In this document: one piece after another, positions 26,794-35,364 of the stretch | How the letters are laid out: the number at the start of each line of letters is the position of its first letter | Numbering within the stretch: the first letter of the stretch is position 1 | Source of the DNA: Oxalobacter sp. OttesenSCG-928-P03 | GTDB taxonomy: Bacteria > Pseudomonadota > Gammaproteobacteria > Burkholderiales > Burkholderiaceae_D | NCBI GenBank assembly: GCA_030269625.1 | Contig: JAJDFZ010000013.1 | Span: 1-42,459, forward strand | Length of the DNA stretch: 42,459 bases | Direction: 5' to 3' | Program-made: the position numbers and the translations under genes | Notes under the pieces: model-generated | What the model was told of the DNA's origin: nothing | The model's input: the letters and a program-made list of their open reading frames with translations, nothing else | The model's database searches: none

Positions 26794-26826
26794 AGGGCGG
26801 AAAACACGGCGTGTACGGGATTTTGC

Positions 26827-26855
26827 TTGTTAATTTGATACTTGCAGGGTAAAGT
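26827..26855 (+). promoter_or_regulatory. Probable promoter for lysC
   Basis: TTGTTA (26827-26832, 4/6), a 17-bp spacer and TAAAGT (26850-26855, 4/6), in the 101-base gap before lysC. An inverted repeat ACTTGCA/TGCAAGT (26840-26846 and 26860-26866) overlaps the -10 and could act as an operator or a weak tilS terminator. Confidence 0.45.
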
Positions 26856-26894
26856 TCCATGCAAGTTTATGTTTGCATTTATTAGCTGAAAATT

Positions 26895-28145
26895 ATGGGT
26901 TTAATTGTTCATAAATATGGCGGCACATCGATGGGCTCAACGGAGCGGATCAGAAATGTTGCCAAACGGGTGGCCAAGTGGCATGACGCCGGTCATCGCA
27001 TTATTGTGGTGCCATCCGCCATGGCTGGAGAGACCAACCGCCTGATTGCACTGGCGCAGGAAATCATGCCGCAGCCGGACCAGCGTGAGCTTGACCTGAT
27101 TACCTCGACAGGAGAACAGGTTTCGATTGGTCTTTTGTCCATGGCATTGATGATGGAGGGAAAGGAAGCCGTTTCCTTCACAGGCTGGCAGGTGCCGGTG
27201 CTGACGGATTCTTCGCACACCAAGGCGCGCATCCAGTCGATTGATGACAAGCGCGTCATGGCCGAACTGGACAAGGGAAAAATCGTCATTATCGCCGGGT
27301 TCCAGGGGATTGACAGCAAAGGGGATATCACGACGCTTGGACGGGGCGGTTCGGACACGTCGGCAGTGGCGATTGCCGCAGCCATGAAAGCGGATGAGTG
27401 CCTGATTTATACGGATGTGGATGGTGTTTATACAACCGATCCGCGCGTGGTATCGGAGGCAAAGCGGCTGAAAAAGATCACGTTTGAGGAAATGCTGGAA
27501 ATGGCTTCACAAGGGTCCAAGGTGCTCCAGACCCGCTCGGTGGAGTTTTCGGGCAATTTCCAGGTGCCGACCCGGGTTTTGTCGTCGCTTACCGATCCGC
27601 TCATGCCGCTGGAGGAAGAAGCGGTCTCCGGCACACTGATTACATTTGAGGAAGATGCAGAAATGGAACAGACGGTTATTTCAGGAATTGCCTTCAGCCG
27701 TGATGAGGCAAAGATCATGGTGATCGGCGTGCCCGACCGGCCGGGTATCGCATTCAATATACTGGGCCCCATTGCGGACGCGAATATCGAAGTGGACATG
27801 ATTATCCAGAACCAGTCGGTAGACGGTATTGCGGACTTTACCTTTACCGTGCCCCGTGCCGATTACGAGCGCGCCATGGAGGTGCTGAACACGAAGGTCA
27901 AGGGTGAGATCGGCGCAAAGGATATTATCGGGGACAACCGGGTCTCGAAGGTGTCCGCCATTGGCGTCGGGATGCGCAGCCATGTGGGGGTGGCGTCGAA
28001 GATGTTCGAAACCCTGTACAGGGAAGGCATCAATATCCTCATGATTTCGACTTCGGAAATCAAGATTTCCGTGGTTATTGATGAAAAATACATGGAACTG
28101 GCAGTCAGGGCGCTGCACAAGGCGTTCGAGCTGGAAAAACTGTAA
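26895..28145 (+). CDS. lysC: Aspartate kinase
   Basis: A 416-aa enzyme phosphorylating aspartate at the head of the lysine, threonine, methionine and diaminopimelate pathways. The amino-acid kinase domain (about 1-245) carries KYGGTSMGS (7-15), TSTGEQVSIGLLSMAL, TLGRGGSDTSAVAIAAA and YTDVDGVYTTDPR. Two ACT domains follow (about 265-340 and 345-412), with VPDRPGIAFNIL and the VGMRSHVGVASKMFETL and ILMISTSEIKISVVI effector-site segments. This is the monofunctional ACT-type kinase, usually feedback-inhibited by lysine with threonine. Length and start are typical. Confidence 0.97.
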   Translation: MGLIVHKYGGTSMGSTERIRNVAKRVAKWHDAGHRIIVVPSAMAGETNRLIALAQEIMPQPDQRELDLITSTGEQVSIGLLSMALMMEGKEAVSFTGWQVPVLTDSSHTKARIQSIDDKRVMAELDKGKIVIIAGFQGIDSKGDITTLGRGGSDTSAVAIAAAMKADECLIYTDVDGVYTTDPRVVSEAKRLKKITFEEMLEMASQGSKVLQTRSVEFSGNFQVPTRVLSSLTDPLMPLEEEAVSGTLITFEEDAEMEQTVISGIAFSRDEAKIMVIGVPDRPGIAFNILGPIADANIEVDMIIQNQSVDGIADFTFTVPRADYERAMEVLNTKVKGEIGAKDIIGDNRVSKVSAIGVGMRSHVGVASKMFETLYREGINILMISTSEIKISVVIDEKYMELAVRALHKAFELEKL

Positions 28146-28183
28146 ATACCGTTTGTTCGTTTGATGATATAAGGGGAATGGCC

Positions 28184-29023
28184 ATGGCATACAAGACCAT
28201 ACTTGTTCATCTGGACCAGAAAGAAAGAGCGGCAAGCCGTATCAGGATTGCCGCCAACCTGGCCAAGGCCGAGGATGCCTATCTGATCGGCGCGGCCATG
28301 ATCGGCATTTCGACACTGACTTTCCGGGAGGCGCGTATCAGTGAAAAGGACCCGGCGCTGGCGGCACACCTGAAATTCCTGGCGGAACGCGCCGAGGGAT
28401 TTGTCGAGGGGTTTGTGCAGGAAGTGAATGCAATGGGTGTGCTTTCCTACGAAGGGCGCGTGGTGGACGGCGAAGCCAATTACGGCATCAGCATGCAGGC
28501 CCGTTACAGTGATCTGGTCGTGATCGGGCGGACCAACTTAAATGAGGAAGCGCCCATCGTCCAGCCGGATTTTCCCGAATTTGTCGTCATTCATACCGGC
28601 CGTCCCGTTCTTTTGATTCCGCCCGGCTATGAAAAGGATACAGTGGGCTCCAAAGTCCTCATTTCATGGAATGCCAGCAAGGAAGTGCGCCGGGCAGTAA
28701 CAGACGCCATTCCGCTGTTGAGGCGGGCTGACGTGGTGGAGGTGGCCATGTTCAATGTGGATTCCGAGCCCGACATGCGGGATGAAGCGTCGGTCACGGA
28801 CCTGGCGGTTTACCTGGCGCGTCATGGCGTGAATGTGCATATTCTCCAGCCACGCCAGGCCAGAAATATCGGGACTGCGCTTTTGGAAATCGCAAAGGAA
28901 AGAGGATCGGATCTCCTGGTCCTGGGGGGATATGGCCATACCCGTTTCAGACAGTTTCTGCTGGGGGGCGTAACGCGGACGATTCTCTCGGAATCACCGC
29001 TGCCGGTTCTGATGTCCCACTGA
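28184..29023 (+). CDS. Tandem-domain universal stress protein
   Basis: A 279-aa UspA-family protein with two Usp folds. The first (about 1-150) starts AYKTILVHLDQ. The second (about 155-279) starts KVLISWNASKEVRRAV and ends with a nucleotide-loop-like GGYGHTRFRQFLLGGVTRTI, then SPLPVLMSH. The G-2x-G-9x-G motif in the second half suggests ATP binding; the first half lacks it. I chose the ATG at 28184 because AAGGGG lies 7 nt upstream; the ATG at 28178 is only 1 nt from it. It follows lysC after 38 nt with no obvious terminator. The function is stress-related, with no specific target known. Confidence 0.88.
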   Translation: MAYKTILVHLDQKERAASRIRIAANLAKAEDAYLIGAAMIGISTLTFREARISEKDPALAAHLKFLAERAEGFVEGFVQEVNAMGVLSYEGRVVDGEANYGISMQARYSDLVVIGRTNLNEEAPIVQPDFPEFVVIHTGRPVLLIPPGYEKDTVGSKVLISWNASKEVRRAVTDAIPLLRRADVVEVAMFNVDSEPDMRDEASVTDLAVYLARHGVNVHILQPRQARNIGTALLEIAKERGSDLLVLGGYGHTRFRQFLLGGVTRTILSESPLPVLMSH

Positions 29024-29057
29024 TGAAACGCAGAAGTGCCGGGTTGACCAGTGGTTT

Positions 29058-29086
29058 TAGGCAGCCATGGAATAATCTGATACTAT
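29058..29086 (+). promoter_or_regulatory. Possible promoter for the nitronate monooxygenase gene
   Basis: TAGGCA (29058-29063, 4/6), a 17-bp spacer and TACTAT (29081-29086, 4/6), in the 218-base gap between usp and the monooxygenase gene, leaving a leader of about 150 nt. Confidence 0.35.
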
Positions 29087-29205
29087 TAAGAATTGCGCCG
29101 TTATTTTTGTACGCAGAATCAGGCTGTTTCCGATTATCACAGATTGAGTCCGCCAATTACGTGACGGCCCGGCAGGGTCATGCCATAACCCGTTTTTATC
29201 AATAA

Positions 29206-29225
29206 CCGGCAAGCGCATTTGCCGG
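29206..29225 (+). promoter_or_regulatory. Stem-loop just before the nitronate monooxygenase start
   Basis: CCGGCAA (29206-29212) and TTGCCGG (29219-29225) form a 7-bp stem with a 6-nt loop, 16 nt before the ATG and 6 nt before AAGGA. No T-run follows, so it is not a terminator. It may stabilise the mRNA 5' end or bind a protein. Confidence 0.4.
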
Positions 29226-29241
29226 ACTATCAAGGAATGCG

Positions 29242-30483
29242 ATGAAGTGTGTTGATGATTTCCGCCTGCAGTTGGGTAGTGAAGAGGTGGTACCGATCAT
29301 GATTGGCGGAATGGGCGTGGATATTTCCACGCCACAACTGGCGCTCGAAGCGGTTCGTCTGGGAGGGATCGGCCATCTGTCTGATGCGATGATGATGGAT
29401 ACGGCTGACCGTTATTTCGGGAAGCATTTCACCCGTGACAAGACGCGGGCCAACATGGCAAGCATGAATACCATGGACAAGTCCAATGTCCGTTTCAACC
29501 TCGGCATGCTTGCCGAGGCTACCCGTATGCATGTGTCAGGTGCGATGGAAGCCAAGCGCGGTCATGGCCTGCTTTTCATCAACCTGATGGAAAAGCTCAC
29601 GATGAATGCGTCGCGTGAAACCATGCAGACACGCATGGTGGCCGCACTGGATGCCGGTATTGACGGCATTACGCTGGCAGCCGGCCTTAACCAGAATTCA
29701 TTTCACCTGATCCAGGACCACCCGCGTTTTCGTGATGCGAAACTGGGTATTGTCGTTTCTTCGGCCAGGGCGCTCCAGATCTTTATTCGCCGCAATGCAA
29801 AGCTGCAGCGGCTTCCTGATTATGTGATCGTGGAAGGCCCGCTGGCAGGTGGACACCTGGGTTTTGGCATGGACTGGGCGAAGTTTGACCTGAAGACGAT
29901 TATGGACGAAGTGCAGGCATACCTGAAAAAGGAAAACCTGGATATTCCGCTGATTGCCGCAGGCGGCATTTTTACCGGAACGGACGCTGTGGATTTCCTG
30001 GAAAATGGCGCGTCAGCCGTACAGGTTGCGACCCGTTTTACGATATCCCGGGAGAGCGGTCTGCCGGAAGCGGCCAAGCAGGCGTACCTGAGCGCGATGG
30101 AAGAAGACATTGAGGTGAACATGCAGTCGCCGACAGGTTACCCGATGCGGATGCTGAAAAATACACCAGCGATCGGGCAGGGCATTCGCCCGAACTGCGA
30201 GGCATACGGCTACCTGCTTGAGAACGGCAAATGTGAATATATCGATGCCTATGAGCAGGCGGTGAAACTGGTTGCCGACCGGGACAAAACGGCGGTTAAT
30301 GACAGGATCTGCCTGTGCACCCATATGCGCAATTACGATGTCTGGACCTGCGGGCACAATACCTATCGCCTGAAGGATACGACACGCCGCCTGGAAGACG
30401 GATCATATCTCCTGCCTTCCGCAGAGCATATTTTCAAGGATTACCAGTTCAGCAAGGATCAGAAAATCCTGCTGCCGGAATAA
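29242..30483 (+). CDS. Nitronate monooxygenase family flavoprotein
   Basis: A 413-aa FMN-dependent TIM-barrel protein of the NMO/2-nitropropane dioxygenase family. Blocks: IGGMGVDISTPQLALEAVRLGG, FINLMEKLTM, VVSSARALQIF, VEGPLAGGHLGFG (His of the flavin site) and IPLIAAGGIFTGTDAVDF followed by VQVATRF. True substrates could be alkyl nitronates, but many family members oxidise or reduce other compounds, and FabK enoyl-ACP reductases share the fold. The C-terminal 100 residues hold a Cys cluster (RPNCEAYGYL, NGKCEY, RICLCTH, VWTCGHN) whose role is unclear; metal binding is possible. AAGGA precedes the ATG and a strong terminator follows. Confidence 0.85.
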   Translation: MKCVDDFRLQLGSEEVVPIMIGGMGVDISTPQLALEAVRLGGIGHLSDAMMMDTADRYFGKHFTRDKTRANMASMNTMDKSNVRFNLGMLAEATRMHVSGAMEAKRGHGLLFINLMEKLTMNASRETMQTRMVAALDAGIDGITLAAGLNQNSFHLIQDHPRFRDAKLGIVVSSARALQIFIRRNAKLQRLPDYVIVEGPLAGGHLGFGMDWAKFDLKTIMDEVQAYLKKENLDIPLIAAGGIFTGTDAVDFLENGASAVQVATRFTISRESGLPEAAKQAYLSAMEEDIEVNMQSPTGYPMRMLKNTPAIGQGIRPNCEAYGYLLENGKCEYIDAYEQAVKLVADRDKTAVNDRICLCTHMRNYDVWTCGHNTYRLKDTTRRLEDGSYLLPSAEHIFKDYQFSKDQKILLPE

Positions 30484-30492
30484 CCGTTTTTT

Positions 30493-30533
30493 CTGCCTGC
30501 AGTACCTTCAGGGTGCTGCAGGCAGTGTTTTTT
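30493..30533 (+). terminator. Intrinsic terminator after the nitronate monooxygenase gene
   Basis: CTGCCTGCAG (30493-30502) pairs with CTGCAGGCAG (30516-30525), a perfect 10-bp stem, followed by TG and six T (30528-30533). The T-run overlaps the stop codon of the convergent rubrerythrin gene. It is directional for the plus strand. Confidence 0.9.
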
Positions 30534-30948
30534 AATCAAGCAGGGCGTTTAGCGCCTTCTGGAACTGGTTGGCGTGGGAACGCTCCGCTTTGGCCAGGGT
30601 TTCAAACCAGATGGCGATTTCCTCGAAGCCCTCGTCACGGGCGATTTCCGCCATCTTCGGGTACATATCGTGATATTCCGTTGTTTCACCGGTAATGGCG
30701 GACTGGATATTTAACCGCGTGCGGGTCATCGCATTGCCTGAGACCGGATCTTTTCTGAGAAATTCAAGATGGCCCAGGGCGTGTCCGCGTTCTCCGGCCG
30801 CGCTGGAAGAAAAAAGCAGGGCGACGTCATTATGGCCTTCAATATTGGCGCGGCTGGCAAAATATTCGTAGCGCAGGGCTGTCTGCGCCTCTACGAGAAA
30901 GGCGTTTTTCAGATTTTCTTCTGTTCGTGTTCCTTTGAGTTCTTTCAT
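30532..30948 (-). CDS. Rubrerythrin (di-iron domain only)
   Basis: A 138-aa four-helix di-iron protein of the rubrerythrin family, reducing hydrogen peroxide in anaerobes and microaerophiles. Iron-ligand positions are visible: Glu20 ([14 protein letters not shown]), Glu53 and His56 (GERGHALGH), Glu in [13 protein letters not shown] and [14 protein letters not shown], and the final AERSH. The C-terminal rubredoxin domain of classic rubrerythrin is absent, so electrons must come from a separate donor. AGGAGA is placed 6 nt before the ATG. It stands alone, convergent with the monooxygenase gene. Confidence 0.93.
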   Translation of the reverse strand: MKELKGTRTEENLKNAFLVEAQTALRYEYFASRANIEGHNDVALLFSSSAAGERGHALGHLEFLRKDPVSGNAMTRTRLNIQSAITGETTEYHDMYPKMAEIARDEGFEEIAIWFETLAKAERSHANQFQKALNALLD

Positions 30949-31078
30949 TGTTATTCTCCTGATTTGCCGCCCGAAATGCGGTCCGGTATCCTGTTTTCCA
31001 GAGTCTTATTGTAAAACATCCGTCGAGGTTCGAGTCGATCTTCTGTCTCGAAAGCGGGAGCGGGAAAAGCCGGGTGGG

Positions 31079-33232
31079 TTAGGCTGCCTGAGAAGTGAGC
31101 AGCGTGATCAGCGGCTGTAATGGCAGGGGGCGATGGTACAGGTATCCCTGCATGATATGGCACCCCCAGTTTTGCAGGTACCGGGCCTGTATTTCGGTTT
31201 CGACGCCTTCCGCAATCAGTTTCATGCCCAGGCCCTGGGCAATGGAGATAATGGCCAGCACAACCGGAAATTCACTGGTGTCATGCTGGATTTCACTGAC
31301 AAACGCACGATCGATCTTGATGGTCTGGATGGGAAATTTGCGCAGGTAGGCCAAAGAGGAATAACCTATGCCGAAATCATCAATCGCGATCTCCACGCCA
31401 AGCTCATTTAAGCGTCTCAGGAGCGCTATTGCATGATGTGGATTGCGAATACTGATGTTTTCCGTAATTTCCACTCCGAAAAGACCTTGCGGAATGCGGT
31501 AGTGCGAAAAGACTTCCTGTATTTTTTCGATGCAGTCTTCCCGGTCCAGGTACTGGGGTGACATATTGATCGAGACAGGAATGGTCCGGCTGCCGGCCAG
31601 CCTGGCGGCCATCATGTCACGGCAGACGCATCCCAGCATCCAGTCCGTATAGGGGATAATGAGACCGATTTCCTCGGCATAAGGCAAAAATTCGCCTGCG
31701 GACAGGACCCCTTTTTCCGGGTGGTTCCACCTCATCAGGGCCTCGGCTCCGACGATTTCGCCGGTTTTGAGGTCGATCTGGGGCTGATAGTACATTTCAA
31801 GCTGGTTTCGTTCCAGGGCGCGCCGCATTTCCTGTTCCAGGCTGATCTTGGCGTGCGAGTTGCGGATCATGCTGTCTTCGTAAAAACAGAAGTCGTTTTT
31901 GTTTTTGATCTTGACCTGGTACATGGCAATATCGGCATTGGCGATCAGTTCCGCGGCGGAAAGGCCGTGCTCGGGATAAATGGCAATGCCGATACTGGCG
32001 GTAATCAGGACATTGGCATCATCCTGAAGTGCGAAAGGTTTCTGGATGGCTTTCAGGCATTGTCCGGCAATTTCCTGAATGCGCGCGGCATCCCTGAGAC
32101 CGGGCAGCGCGATCAGGAATTCATCGCTGCCCAGGCGCGAGACAATGTCTCCTGTCCGCACCAGTTCTTTCAGGCGCAGTCCGGCCTGCTGCAGCAGAAG
32201 GTCGCCGCTTAAATGTCCCATGGTGTCATTGATGAGCTTGAAACGGTCAAGGTCAACAAAAAGCAGGGTCATGCCGCCGTTGATTTCACGGAGGCGCTGG
32301 AGCTCGGTGTCGATTTGCTTTGTCAGATGCGAACGGTTGGGCAGGCCGGTCAGCAGGTCGTAATTTTTATGATAGGAAATGATTTCCGCGGCACGCTGTT
32401 TTTCGGAAAGATCGCGAGCAATGACATAGGCCCCCGCGTTTCTTTCCGTTGAAGCGGGAGCCGCGGGGTTGAAAGCCATGTTCATGATCGTGATTGAAAA
32501 GGGATAGCTTTCCTTTTCGGCTTCGGATTTCAGCGAAAGTTCGATGTGGCGCGTGGACTTGTATTTGTTACTGAAAAGAGGATGCGCCCGGTTGAAATCC
32601 TCATCACTCATCAAAACGGAATAGTGCCGCCCGGTCAGTTCATCGACCGGGTAACCCAAAATAGCGGTAACGCGCTGGTTGATGTAGGTAATGGTACCCT
32701 CATGATCGAGAGTGAAAATGATGTCCGGCGCGTTGTCAACAAGGCCGCGATACATTTTTTCAGAGCATTCCAGCTGCCATGCCATTTGCCGGTGCCTTGT
32801 CTCAAAGGCACGGGCATCCAGTACATTCCTGACAGAAGACAGCAGCTCCTCGGTCGAGAAGGGCTTGCGCAGATAACTGAAGGCACCTCTTTTCAGCGCT
32901 TCAATCGGTGCCTGGATATCCGTGCTTTCCGAAAGAATGATGGTGTGTGTGTCATAACCCTGCGACTTGATAAAGTCCATGATTTCAAGGCCGTTCATGT
33001 CGGGCAGGCTGATTTCCAGCAGGATCAGGTCGATGTTTTGCGTGCGCAGGGTCTGGAGTGCCTGTTCTCCGTTTTCTGCCGTAAAAAGACGGATATCGTA
33101 ATCGCTTAAGAGAAACAGCAGGTCTTCCCGTGCCCGGGGGCGGCTGTCGATAATGAGAATATGGGGCGTAGTGAGGTTATGCTGTGCCAGTGAGGAGAAT
33201 GCTACAGAAGAGGAATTGGTAGCAGACATCAT
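31079..33232 (-). CDS. REC-PAS-GGDEF-EAL protein with a degenerate receiver (locus 2)
   Basis: A 717-aa paralogue of the locus 1 regulator, alignable throughout. The receiver (about 22-145) is altered: the acidic pair is Asp29-Ser30 (LIIDSRPR) and the phosphoacceptor is Glu73 (LILLEISLP), while Lys123 is kept. It therefore cannot be phosphorylated normally and may be locked in an active-like state. PAS covers about 160-285. GGDEF has GSDEF at 368-372 and an RxxD I-site at 359-362. EAL (E497) retains INMSPQ, EITEN, KIDRAF and AEGVET, but loop 6 reads DDFGIGYSSL instead of DDFGTGYSSL. Output by phosphodiesterase is likely. It begins ATGATG, 17 nt after the pseudokinase stop, with a poor Shine-Dalgarno. 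Confidence 0.92.
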   Translation of the reverse strand: MMSATNSSSVAFSSLAQHNLTTPHILIIDSRPRAREDLLFLLSDYDIRLFTAENGEQALQTLRTQNIDLILLEISLPDMNGLEIMDFIKSQGYDTHTIILSESTDIQAPIEALKRGAFSYLRKPFSTEELLSSVRNVLDARAFETRHRQMAWQLECSEKMYRGLVDNAPDIIFTLDHEGTITYINQRVTAILGYPVDELTGRHYSVLMSDEDFNRAHPLFSNKYKSTRHIELSLKSEAEKESYPFSITIMNMAFNPAAPASTERNAGAYVIARDLSEKQRAAEIISYHKNYDLLTGLPNRSHLTKQIDTELQRLREINGGMTLLFVDLDRFKLINDTMGHLSGDLLLQQAGLRLKELVRTGDIVSRLGSDEFLIALPGLRDAARIQEIAGQCLKAIQKPFALQDDANVLITASIGIAIYPEHGLSAAELIANADIAMYQVKIKNKNDFCFYEDSMIRNSHAKISLEQEMRRALERNQLEMYYQPQIDLKTGEIVGAEALMRWNHPEKGVLSAGEFLPYAEEIGLIIPYTDWMLGCVCRDMMAARLAGSRTIPVSINMSPQYLDREDCIEKIQEVFSHYRIPQGLFGVEITENISIRNPHHAIALLRRLNELGVEIAIDDFGIGYSSLAYLRKFPIQTIKIDRAFVSEIQHDTSEFPVVLAIISIAQGLGMKLIAEGVETEIQARYLQNWGCHIMQGYLYHRPLPLQPLITLLTSQAA

Positions 33233-33249
33233 TGTTTTTTATGTCATTT

Positions 33250-35364
33250 TTATTTTCGATATAAGGGACCCGCAGGAATAAGGATATCAAATATTGTGCC
33301 GTTTATGTCGGAATGTGTGCCGATCCAGGCCTGAATCTGGTTTAACAGGCTGTAAACAATGCCCATATCCAGTTCCTGCTGTTTTTTTTCGCTGGCACTG
33401 CTTTCAGAGAGGCGCTGTATATCCGGTTTCGTTCCTGGAAGAAGGCTTTCCCTGTACTGAACCAGCAGCGCATAATAGAGTTTGCCATCCCGCTCTTTTA
33501 TTCCTTCGTGCGTGATGGTGATTTCTCCCTGGTTCTTCATACTCACAACGGCATTGCGCAAGAGATTGATCAGAATTTGCTTCAGGATCGTATCCGGCGC
33601 GATGACCCGGCTGTTTTTTTCTGCAGGGTTACGCTCTTCCCTGATGCTGACGGCAGGGTTCGTCTCCCGGAACTGGCGAATGACTTCGGGAACCAGCGCT
33701 TTCATATCCGAGAGTGCACTTTCGCGGGGGGGCTCAACCATATCATGAATGATTTGCTCAAGGCGGGTGATTTCCTCTTTCAGGACAGTAACCGCATTTT
33801 TCTGTGAACCCTGTGTTTCGAGTTTCTGGTTCAGCACCTGCAGATAGTTCCGGATAATGGTCAGGGGGCTGTCGGCTTCCCTGGCGGAGGCACGGGATAC
33901 GTGCCGGTATTTTTCCTCGATCAGGGAGACTTCCTGCTGGATGTGTTTTCTGGTTTCCTGCAGGCGGTGCCAGGCCAGGATGAACTGTTCCACGAAATTT
34001 TTGATCAGCCACTTTTTCTGCCTGAGTTCATCAAGCTGCTCCGGGTCCAGGCTGCCGAAAAGCACACCCAGGGAACGTTTGGCATCCGACAGGGGAATCA
34101 TGATCCAGTTGGTGTTACCCAGGAGCAGTGCCAGATTTTTTTCCGCCGCCATGGTCAGTTCTTCAACCGACGTAAGGAAGGTTGCCTGCCTTTTTTCGGC
34201 GGTCATATGCATGACGCTGCCGGCGTGGGCCGGAATGCTGATACCCAGGAGTTTTTGCGAGGGCGTATCGGTTGTGACGCATGCATATTTATCCTCTGCC
34301 GGGTTGTGCCAGAACAGCAGGGCATGATTGAGCTTGAGGATGTTGCAGGCTGCCAGGATGGCGGCATTCTGCAGATGCGTCTGCGATGTCTGCCTGATAA
34401 AGAAGCGGCCGAATTCTGCAGAATTGAGCAGATTCAGGATTTCCCGGTTCATGTCGGCCTGATCGGCCGTTGTCGGTGCGATAAGCGGTTCTTCCACGAC
34501 AGGATCAATGTCGGAAAGATCGATGCCGAGGTAATCTGCCGCCTGCTGGACCTGCTCACGAACATTGGACATGATGGCCGCGACCGTATCGGTATCCAGT
34601 CCGTAACGTGTCGCCAGTTCCTCGATCATGGGATTTTCTTCATCACAGTATGCCAGCTGATTGGCCAGGTGAACCGTCCGCACCAGTGGTGGCGCATTCT
34701 GGATGCGATCAAACGGCTCATGGTGAAGCTGGATGCTTTCCGCAATGGCCGGATCCAGTTTCCAGTACTGGATCAGCCAGGCGCCGGCATCCGTATGGGC
34801 AATGCCAAGGGAATGGTTTTCCTGGATACACAGGGCTTCATCATCGCGGCGGTAGAAGAGCGGAGCGTATTTTTCCGGTGTCACGGTCATCAGGGCAAGG
34901 CGCCCGATATCATGGAGCAGTCCCGAGAGATAAGCATTATCGTCATGGTCATATCCCATGTGCCGGGCGGCATTATGGGCGATCATGGCCGTGGTCAGGG
35001 AGTGGTGCCAGAAAGCGCGCAGATCCAGTCGGACATTGCGTGACAGGCCGCGGAAATTCTGGAAGATCGACTCGTTGATCACCAGCATGCGGACCATGTC
35101 GGTTCCCATGGCAATCAGGCCGGTTTCAAGGCGGACATGGGGGCCGGTATGGATATAGGCGGAACTGTTGGCCACACTCAGTATCTTCTGGGCCATGGTA
35201 GGCTCCTGCCAGATGAGTTTGGCCAGTTCGGTAATGCTCGCACGGTCATCCTGGCACAGGGCCAGAAGCTTGACCAGAACCTGAGATATGGTCGGCAGCC
35301 GGGTAGCTGACAACTTGTTCAGAATGTGGTGCTGAGATACCGATGTGTCTTTCAGAGTGCTCAC
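33250..35364 (-). CDS. HDOD-domain pseudo-histidine kinase (locus 2)
   Basis: A 704-aa paralogue of the locus 1 kinase: HDOD (about 15-265, LLHDIGRLAL retained), a GAF-like middle and a remnant kinase. The H-box reads SAREADSPLTIIRNYLQVLN, so the catalytic His is Arg495. The N-box Asn is kept (LINLLRNAVVSM), but G1 is replaced (QYRESLLPGTKP) and G2 (GLGL in the paralogue) reads ELDMGIVYSL. Neither ATP binding nor phosphotransfer is expected. The frame is fully open over 2.1 kb, so this is a maintained gene, not decay. The start is GTG with CGGGA upstream. It lies directly ahead of its degenerate receiver partner. Confidence 0.9.
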   Translation of the reverse strand: MSTLKDTSVSQHHILNKLSATRLPTISQVLVKLLALCQDDRASITELAKLIWQEPTMAQKILSVANSSAYIHTGPHVRLETGLIAMGTDMVRMLVINESIFQNFRGLSRNVRLDLRAFWHHSLTTAMIAHNAARHMGYDHDDNAYLSGLLHDIGRLALMTVTPEKYAPLFYRRDDEALCIQENHSLGIAHTDAGAWLIQYWKLDPAIAESIQLHHEPFDRIQNAPPLVRTVHLANQLAYCDEENPMIEELATRYGLDTDTVAAIMSNVREQVQQAADYLGIDLSDIDPVVEEPLIAPTTADQADMNREILNLLNSAEFGRFFIRQTSQTHLQNAAILAACNILKLNHALLFWHNPAEDKYACVTTDTPSQKLLGISIPAHAGSVMHMTAEKRQATFLTSVEELTMAAEKNLALLLGNTNWIMIPLSDAKRSLGVLFGSLDPEQLDELRQKKWLIKNFVEQFILAWHRLQETRKHIQQEVSLIEEKYRHVSRASAREADSPLTIIRNYLQVLNQKLETQGSQKNAVTVLKEEITRLEQIIHDMVEPPRESALSDMKALVPEVIRQFRETNPAVSIREERNPAEKNSRVIAPDTILKQILINLLRNAVVSMKNQGEITITHEGIKERDGKLYYALLVQYRESLLPGTKPDIQRLSESSASEKKQQELDMGIVYSLLNQIQAWIGTHSDINGTIFDILIPAGPLYRK

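Noticed and set aside
33901-35043. 380-codon open frame on the plus strand inside the locus 2 kinase gene
   Set aside because: It mirrors the HDOD/kinase coding frame and has no domain or plausible start signal. The minus-strand protein has a full paralogue.
31079-35364. Locus 2 as ordinary decaying pseudogenes
   Set aside because: No stop or frameshift occurs in 4.2 kb, and domain signatures outside the phosphotransfer residues are intact, so loss is specific rather than random.
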